From Bog-950 sp035299425 (GTDB lineage: Bacteria > Bacteroidota > Bacteroidia > Chitinophagales > LD1), in NCBI GenBank assembly GCA_035299425.1, contig DATGWP010000067.1, positions 1 through 64,000 on the forward strand: a stretch of 64,000 nt of DNA, written 5' to 3'. The notes beneath the pieces are model-generated. The model did no database searches, had not been told where the DNA came from, and worked only from the letters and a program-made list of their open reading frames with translations. Position numbers and translations under genes: made by a program. Below, piece by piece: positions 60,056-64,000 of this stretch (position 1 is its first letter; every line of letters begins with the position of its first letter).

Positions 60056-60937
60056 CTACTTTTTGCTGTAGTTGAACAAAAAATCTTTTTCTTCTTTACT
60101 AAGGCTATCGTAACCAGAACGCGCAATTTTATCCAATATTTCATCTACGCGCTGTTGTTCGGTTTTGCCTATATTTTTTTGAGCAGGCTTTTGATAGCTC
60201 TCATTTTTATAGGTAGCTTTTAATTTGGGTTTGCGTTTAAAAAGATTGCCAACAGGTTTAAATATTCCAAATAAATCAAACCCGCCTTGTAGCGACCGGA
60301 TATACAAAAAGCCACTTAGCGCTCCACCTATGTGGGCAATATAACCTCCGGCATTGCCATAGGGTATATTGATAATATCAAGCAATAATGAAACGAGCGC
60401 AATGTATTTTATTTTAACCGGGCCTATAAACATTAACCCTATTTCGTACTCGGGATTAAGTGTAGCGGCGGCAAACACTATGGCAAAAATACTGGCCGAT
60501 GCACCAAGCATTAGCGCACTCTCTGCACCAGGCCTGAAAACCGGAATAAGGTTGTACGCCAGTATATAAATAAGCGCGCCGCTTAATCCGCCCAGCAGAT
60601 AAAGCGGTAATACCTTTTTATCCCCTATATGTAATACAAATATTTCGCCAAACCAGTATAGCCACAGCATGTTGAACAAAACATGCATAAAACTGGTGTG
60701 CAAAAACATATAAGTGAATACCGACCAGGGCTGGTAAAGCAAAGTATTAAGCGAAGCTGGAGTTTCGAGCTTGGCAAGCACTAAATTATAAATGACCGTA
60801 TTTTGTATCAGAAAACTGATGAGATAGAAAATGCCGAAAAATAAAAACACCCCCAGGTTCACAAAAATCAGCTTCATCACCATGTTGCCATAGCGAAACT
60901 GGTGTTTAATATCATTGGTAATAGAATCGGTCAACAT
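60056..60937 (-). CDS. Rhomboid-family intramembrane serine protease
   Basis: 293 residues with six to seven membrane helices. Rhomboid features: WSVFTYMFLHTSFMHVLFNMLWLYWFG with H85xxxN89, nucleophile S147 in GASAS, and H202 in GGYIAHIGG. Both catalytic residues are present. A charged cytoplasmic tail (about 225-293) follows. It cuts membrane proteins within the bilayer; substrates unknown. A good ribosome-binding site (AAAAAGGAG) precedes the ATG. It is 12 nt after the upstream secreted protein gene. Confidence 0.9.
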   Translation of the reverse strand: MLTDSITNDIKHQFRYGNMVMKLIFVNLGVFLFFGIFYLISFLIQNTVIYNLVLAKLETPASLNTLLYQPWSVFTYMFLHTSFMHVLFNMLWLYWFGEIFVLHIGDKKVLPLYLLGGLSGALIYILAYNLIPVFRPGAESALMLGASASIFAIVFAAATLNPEYEIGLMFIGPVKIKYIALVSLLLDIINIPYGNAGGYIAHIGGALSGFLYIRSLQGGFDLFGIFKPVGNLFKRKPKLKATYKNESYQKPAQKNIGKTEQQRVDEILDKIARSGYDSLSKEEKDFLFNYSKK

Positions 60938-60949
60938 GTTTTCTCCTTT

Positions 60950-62545
60950 TTAATTCAATTTCTCTATCGTATAGGTTATAAAGTACCGGTCCTTTAAGTC
61001 GAATTTACTAAACGGGCACGGGTCGTCATTTTTTCCTTCGTGTGGGGAGTTTGTAAAATAATCAATCCGGCCCAGTTTATCAAACGAGTGCAGATTGCTT
61101 ATCTCGCCATACACATCATCCAGGCAGCCTTTCAGCAGCATGTTTTGTATAGAAAAGATACGGTTCTTAAAAAAACGCTTGGTCTTTTTATCGCAGGCCG
61201 AGGCCGGGTCCAGAATATCGCCTGCCAGCAGGTCTATACCATCTACTTCCCATCCGCTTATGTACACCCTGAATTGCTTGCCCCGCGGTACGTACACAGT
61301 AAATTCGTTGTGAAGGTTCCAGTGGTGTTTATATGTTTTGCCTAAGCCTTTGGTAAGTATATGTCCCTTTTTGCCGTGAAAGTCGTTCAGAAAAACCCAA
61401 TCGCTGCCCACGTTAACAAACAACCGAACTTCTGCCTTCGATAGTTTATCATTAATGTATTTAAACTTCAGACTGCTCAGCTTTATTTTATAAATATCTA
61501 CAGGCAAATCACCGGCTATACCGCGTCCTTCGTCCCAGTAAAAATAAAGTGTGCGGGCATAAATCTCCAGGTCGTTGGCATTCTTGGTTTTCCAGGGTAT
61601 TAGCACACGCACCGTTGCCGAATCGCTGTTTGGCTCTATCAATTCATACTGCGAAAAGCTATCTCCTTTCCTGCGGTCGAGTTTATACTTAAGCTGCGCA
61701 TTGGGCGAAGGGCGCGGCAAATCTATTTTAACGGTAAACTCATAGTCTTTGCTGCTCATGTTTACCCGCTGTACATAAGCGGGGGCATTAAACCGGTTAT
61801 TCTGCAGCGCACCGCCATCACCGCTGGCAAAAATATCTACCCGCGTGGCAAACTTTACCGAGCTATCGCCTATTAACACCTGTTCGGCCAGCGAGCGCTT
61901 AATAGCCACAAACCGGGGCGGATGTATCTCCGCTTCACTAGGCGGGTGGCCGCGGTCCCATACATAATGGCCCTCTACGTGTACCCAATCTCCCACCGAT
62001 GGCCAGTTCCATATCTTATCTTTTAACTCGTGCCCGGCGCTATAAAATCCGCCGCTTCTGCCCGCATCATTATCATAGCGTAGCGGGTTCACTTTGTTGC
62101 ACATTCCCAACCCGCACTCCCACTCACAGCGCACTACATTATGCAGCGAGGTGTCGTTTTTTTCGCCTTTGTGGTATACCAACAGTGGTAGAAGATTAGT
62201 AAACCGGTTATCATCGGTCTTATCGGGTATTACATCAAAGTTAACATCGTGCGAGTAGTGGTAAAAAGGGAGATCTTCGTGACTTACATGCGGGCCATGC
62301 GTGCCGTTTACCAAATTAGAGCCTACACGGCCTTCTAATATTGCTATGTAATCTTTACTCATTATAGGCAACCACGAGGGCAGTATAACACCTATATCGT
62401 AAAACTCGTGCCGGCGCAGAATAGAAATAGTATCGCGGCAGGGCAGAAAGCCTTCTTCGCTTTGTGTACAGCAGGGGTTATTGCTCAACGGCTGTGCACA
62501 TAACTGCGATGCAGATAAAAAGAAAAGGAGAAGGATGCGTTTCAT
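60950..62545 (-). CDS. Secreted protein of unknown function with EIHPPR motif (531 aa)
   Basis: Signal peptide MKRILLLFFLSASQLCAQ, then about 510 residues. Residues about 30-230 include CEWECGLGMCNK, VHVEGHYVWDRGHPPSEAEIHPPRFVAI, many His, Asp and Cys, which suggests metal binding. A second half has repeated beta strands (YEFTVKIDLPRPSPNAQLKYKL, AEVRLFVNVGSDWVFLNDF, EFTVYVPRGKQFRVYISGWEVDGIDLL). I do not recognise a family. It starts the operon with rhomboid, EEP, cysS and the QC-like lipoprotein and has a full -7 box. Confidence 0.65.
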   Translation of the reverse strand: MKRILLLFFLSASQLCAQPLSNNPCCTQSEEGFLPCRDTISILRRHEFYDIGVILPSWLPIMSKDYIAILEGRVGSNLVNGTHGPHVSHEDLPFYHYSHDVNFDVIPDKTDDNRFTNLLPLLVYHKGEKNDTSLHNVVRCEWECGLGMCNKVNPLRYDNDAGRSGGFYSAGHELKDKIWNWPSVGDWVHVEGHYVWDRGHPPSEAEIHPPRFVAIKRSLAEQVLIGDSSVKFATRVDIFASGDGGALQNNRFNAPAYVQRVNMSSKDYEFTVKIDLPRPSPNAQLKYKLDRRKGDSFSQYELIEPNSDSATVRVLIPWKTKNANDLEIYARTLYFYWDEGRGIAGDLPVDIYKIKLSSLKFKYINDKLSKAEVRLFVNVGSDWVFLNDFHGKKGHILTKGLGKTYKHHWNLHNEFTVYVPRGKQFRVYISGWEVDGIDLLAGDILDPASACDKKTKRFFKNRIFSIQNMLLKGCLDDVYGEISNLHSFDKLGRIDYFTNSPHEGKNDDPCPFSKFDLKDRYFITYTIEKLN

Positions 62546-62558
62546 ACTGGACCTGGCT

Positions 62559-62566
62559 CAAAGATA
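62559..62566 (-). promoter_or_regulatory. -7 box for the 531-aa protein operon
   Basis: TATCTTTG on the minus strand (full match), 13 nt before the ATG. Confidence 0.55.
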
Positions 62567-62722
62567 AATTTGCGCCCGAAAGTTTTTTATCGTTTTGTGA
62601 AACCTTTTTAAAACAGCCGCGTAACATTAATTAACCAAACGTGAGAGTATGATAGAACTTAACCCAAAAGCGCCTTACTGGCCAATTAACGATTAAAACA
62701 TCAATTGCAGCGAAAGCTGATA

Positions 62723-62766
62723 ACGAAAAGTCTTCTGGGAGCCGTAACTCTTAGAGGACTTTTCGT
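62723..62766. terminator. Hairpin downstream of the MFS gene
   Basis: ACGAAAAGTC and GACTTTTCGT form a 10-bp stem with an imperfectly paired 24-nt inner part. It lies 5 nt beyond the stop of the partial MFS gene (minus strand). No T-run follows on the minus side, so it may be a processing or stabilising structure. Confidence 0.4.
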
Positions 62767-62770
62767 GTTT

Positions 62771-64000
62771 TTAAACCACGTCCGGTTGCTTTATCAGCTT
62801 CTGGTAATTGGCCCAAAGAATAGCCGCCCCTGCAAAACACACTACTGCCATAGTACCAACGGCATATACTACATTAACACCCTGGTGGAAAAATGCCAGG
62901 CTGAAAGTACCTATTAAACAGAGCCTGAGAAATACACTTATAACAAACAATATGCTGTTGGCCCTTCCTATTACATGGTTAGGTATGTGGTGAAATAAAT
63001 AAGTAATACGCTGTATGCGTATAGCTGCATTGCAGGCACCAATTACAAAATTAGCTGCAAAATAAAGGTATACCACATTATTAAGCGCCATAACCAGGTA
63101 CATGCAGCCGGAAATTATACTTAACATAATAATGCTGAATACCGCTTTACTTTCACTAAAAAGGCGGGTAGTTATAAAACCGGCTATAACAGCACCCATA
63201 GAGAAAGCCATGTCACCAAGGGCAAATACATCGCCGCCCTTTTGTAAAAACCTGTTTACGTATGAGGGCTGCACGTAGGTACCAAAAATAAGTACCGTTA
63301 AAAACACCAGTAACGAGGCATTGCCAAAGTGCAGCAGCAAGGGGTGCTTTCTTAAAAAAATAAGGCCGGTTTTCAAGCGTTCCCGCAATTGGGTGGTATC
63401 TGTCTTTTTTTCTGCTATCGGTAGCGATTTAATACGGTATATAATAGCAAATGCTATAAGATAAGTAAATGCATCTATGGCAAATATCTCATGTATTTTC
63501 CAGGCCTGAAAGTTGAATGGTAAGGCCATGTGGAAACCAAAAACAGAAAAGTGATTCTGAATACCGGTAAGCAGAATAGCGGCCAGGCCTCCGGCAATAG
63601 TAAAGGTTATCTGCCCCTGTATTTCAAGTAGTGATGTTACCCGGCCGTAATCTTCTTTGGCGGTTATTTCCTGCGCAAAGGCATAGAGGTTAGGAAAATG
63701 GATATTGTATATAAATACCGTAGTGCAAAAAATAAATGCTACCAGGTACCAGGGCAGAGAATCGTTTTTAAATCCAATAAGCGTAACTGAAGATAGAATG
63801 AACAGGCCCGCCAGATTCATGACCAGGAAAATGCGTTTTCTATCGTACCGGTCTATGAGTGTACCGGCATATACGCCCCAAAAAAGCGAAAGTGCCGTTG
63901 TTACAAAATACGCCTTGCCAAACAGCCCCTCCTGGTGAATTACACCCGTAAAATACCAGGGTATAGCCAGCATAGAGATACCCTGTGCCACCCCGCTGAT
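62771..64000 (-). CDS. MFS transporter, N-terminus cut by window edge
   Basis: The frame is open to base 64000, so the N-terminus lies outside the window; 410 residues are visible with about ten membrane helices. The motif GVYAGTLIDRYDRKRIFLVMNLAG is the MFS motif A after the second helix. The group (MFS_3-like) is the same as the transporter at 34717, though they are not close copies. Substrate unknown. Confidence 0.85.
   Translation of the reverse strand: MSGVAQGISMLAIPWYFTGVIHQEGLFGKAYFVTTALSLFWGVYAGTLIDRYDRKRIFLVMNLAGLFILSSVTLIGFKNDSLPWYLVAFIFCTTVFIYNIHFPNLYAFAQEITAKEDYGRVTSLLEIQGQITFTIAGGLAAILLTGIQNHFSVFGFHMALPFNFQAWKIHEIFAIDAFTYLIAFAIIYRIKSLPIAEKKTDTTQLRERLKTGLIFLRKHPLLLHFGNASLLVFLTVLIFGTYVQPSYVNRFLQKGGDVFALGDMAFSMGAVIAGFITTRLFSESKAVFSIIMLSIISGCMYLVMALNNVVYLYFAANFVIGACNAAIRIQRITYLFHHIPNHVIGRANSILFVISVFLRLCLIGTFSLAFFHQGVNVVYAVGTMAVVCFAGAAILWANYQKLIKQPDVV

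Noticed and set aside
62631..62700. TTAAC at 62631, 62659 and 62696 as a second regulator array
   Set aside because: Spacings are 28 and 37 bp, not near one helical turn, and there is no repeat beyond the 5-mer.
1..64000. CRISPR arrays, insertion sequences, prophage or defence islands
   Set aside because: I looked for regular spaced repeats, transposase motifs, integrases and nuclease-helicase clusters on both strands and found none.

Overview
The window looks like chromosome from a member of the Bacteroidota, probably near Chitinophagales or Sphingobacteriales. The phylum call rests on several things seen together: a PorP/SprF protein, proteins with type IX secretion (T9SS) sorting tails, a full Bat aerotolerance operon, DUF3078, DUF1573, GIN-domain and PspC proteins, and promoters with the TAnnTTTG -7 element of this phylum. 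The family-level placement is inference. I found no insertion sequence, prophage, CRISPR array, tRNA or rRNA, and no gene that looks recently acquired. Genes are dense, and both window edges cut a gene (an FAD-dependent dehydrogenase on the left, an MFS transporter on the right).

Layout. 1-5152: FAD dehydrogenase, an ECF sigma/anti-sigma pair, a GT39-like glycosyltransferase and tag. 5179-8899 (minus): mreD-mrdA-rodA, the cell elongation genes without mreBC beside them. 9109-9711: two small genes. 9704-13047: an OmpR-type two-component system and, divergent from it, a secreted protein; four helically phased TTAAC boxes lie between them. 13122-20000: SGNH hydrolase, hflX, and a PadR-PspC-GIN-RDD envelope-stress-like operon with two small secreted proteins upstream. 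20249-21430: DUF3078 protein. 21577-30261: moxR-DUF58-BatD-like-batA-batB-batC-batD-batE. 30375-38943: mscL, small envelope proteins, PorP/SprF, corA, an rRNA/tRNA methyltransferase, an MFS transporter, TauE/SafE, SRPBCC and a beta-barrel protein. 39004-44948: a large SprB-repeat T9SS adhesin, rlmN, DUF1573 and a SAM methyltransferase. 45069-51846: tetR-tolC-adaptor-RND, a self-regulated efflux operon. 51929-56289: a second ECF sigma with a protein that seems to span the envelope, an LVIVD lipoprotein and a divergent barrel-like protein. 56352-62545 (minus): unknown secreted protein, rhomboid, EEP family, cysS and a glutaminyl-cyclase-like lipoprotein. 62771-64000: MFS transporter.

How the genes work together. 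The window is mostly envelope biology: wall elongation, sensing through two ECF systems and one two-component system, the Bat complex, T9SS cargo and efflux. The least expected signals are regulatory or structural rather than new enzymes: (i) four TTAAC boxes at 11/10/11 bp in front of a histidine kinase gene that has a -7 box but no visible -33 element; (ii) a set of genes whose -7 box lies only 5-15 nt before the start codon, which predicts leaderless or nearly leaderless mRNAs; (iii) a dispersed AGTTGGCAGTC-type repeat translated in frame inside two unrelated envelope proteins; (iv) a sigma factor gene with no canonical start codon in the only frame position that fits; (v) several strong dyads at sigma, TetR and divergent promoters.

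All calls come from reading the sequence and from family knowledge; no database search was run.
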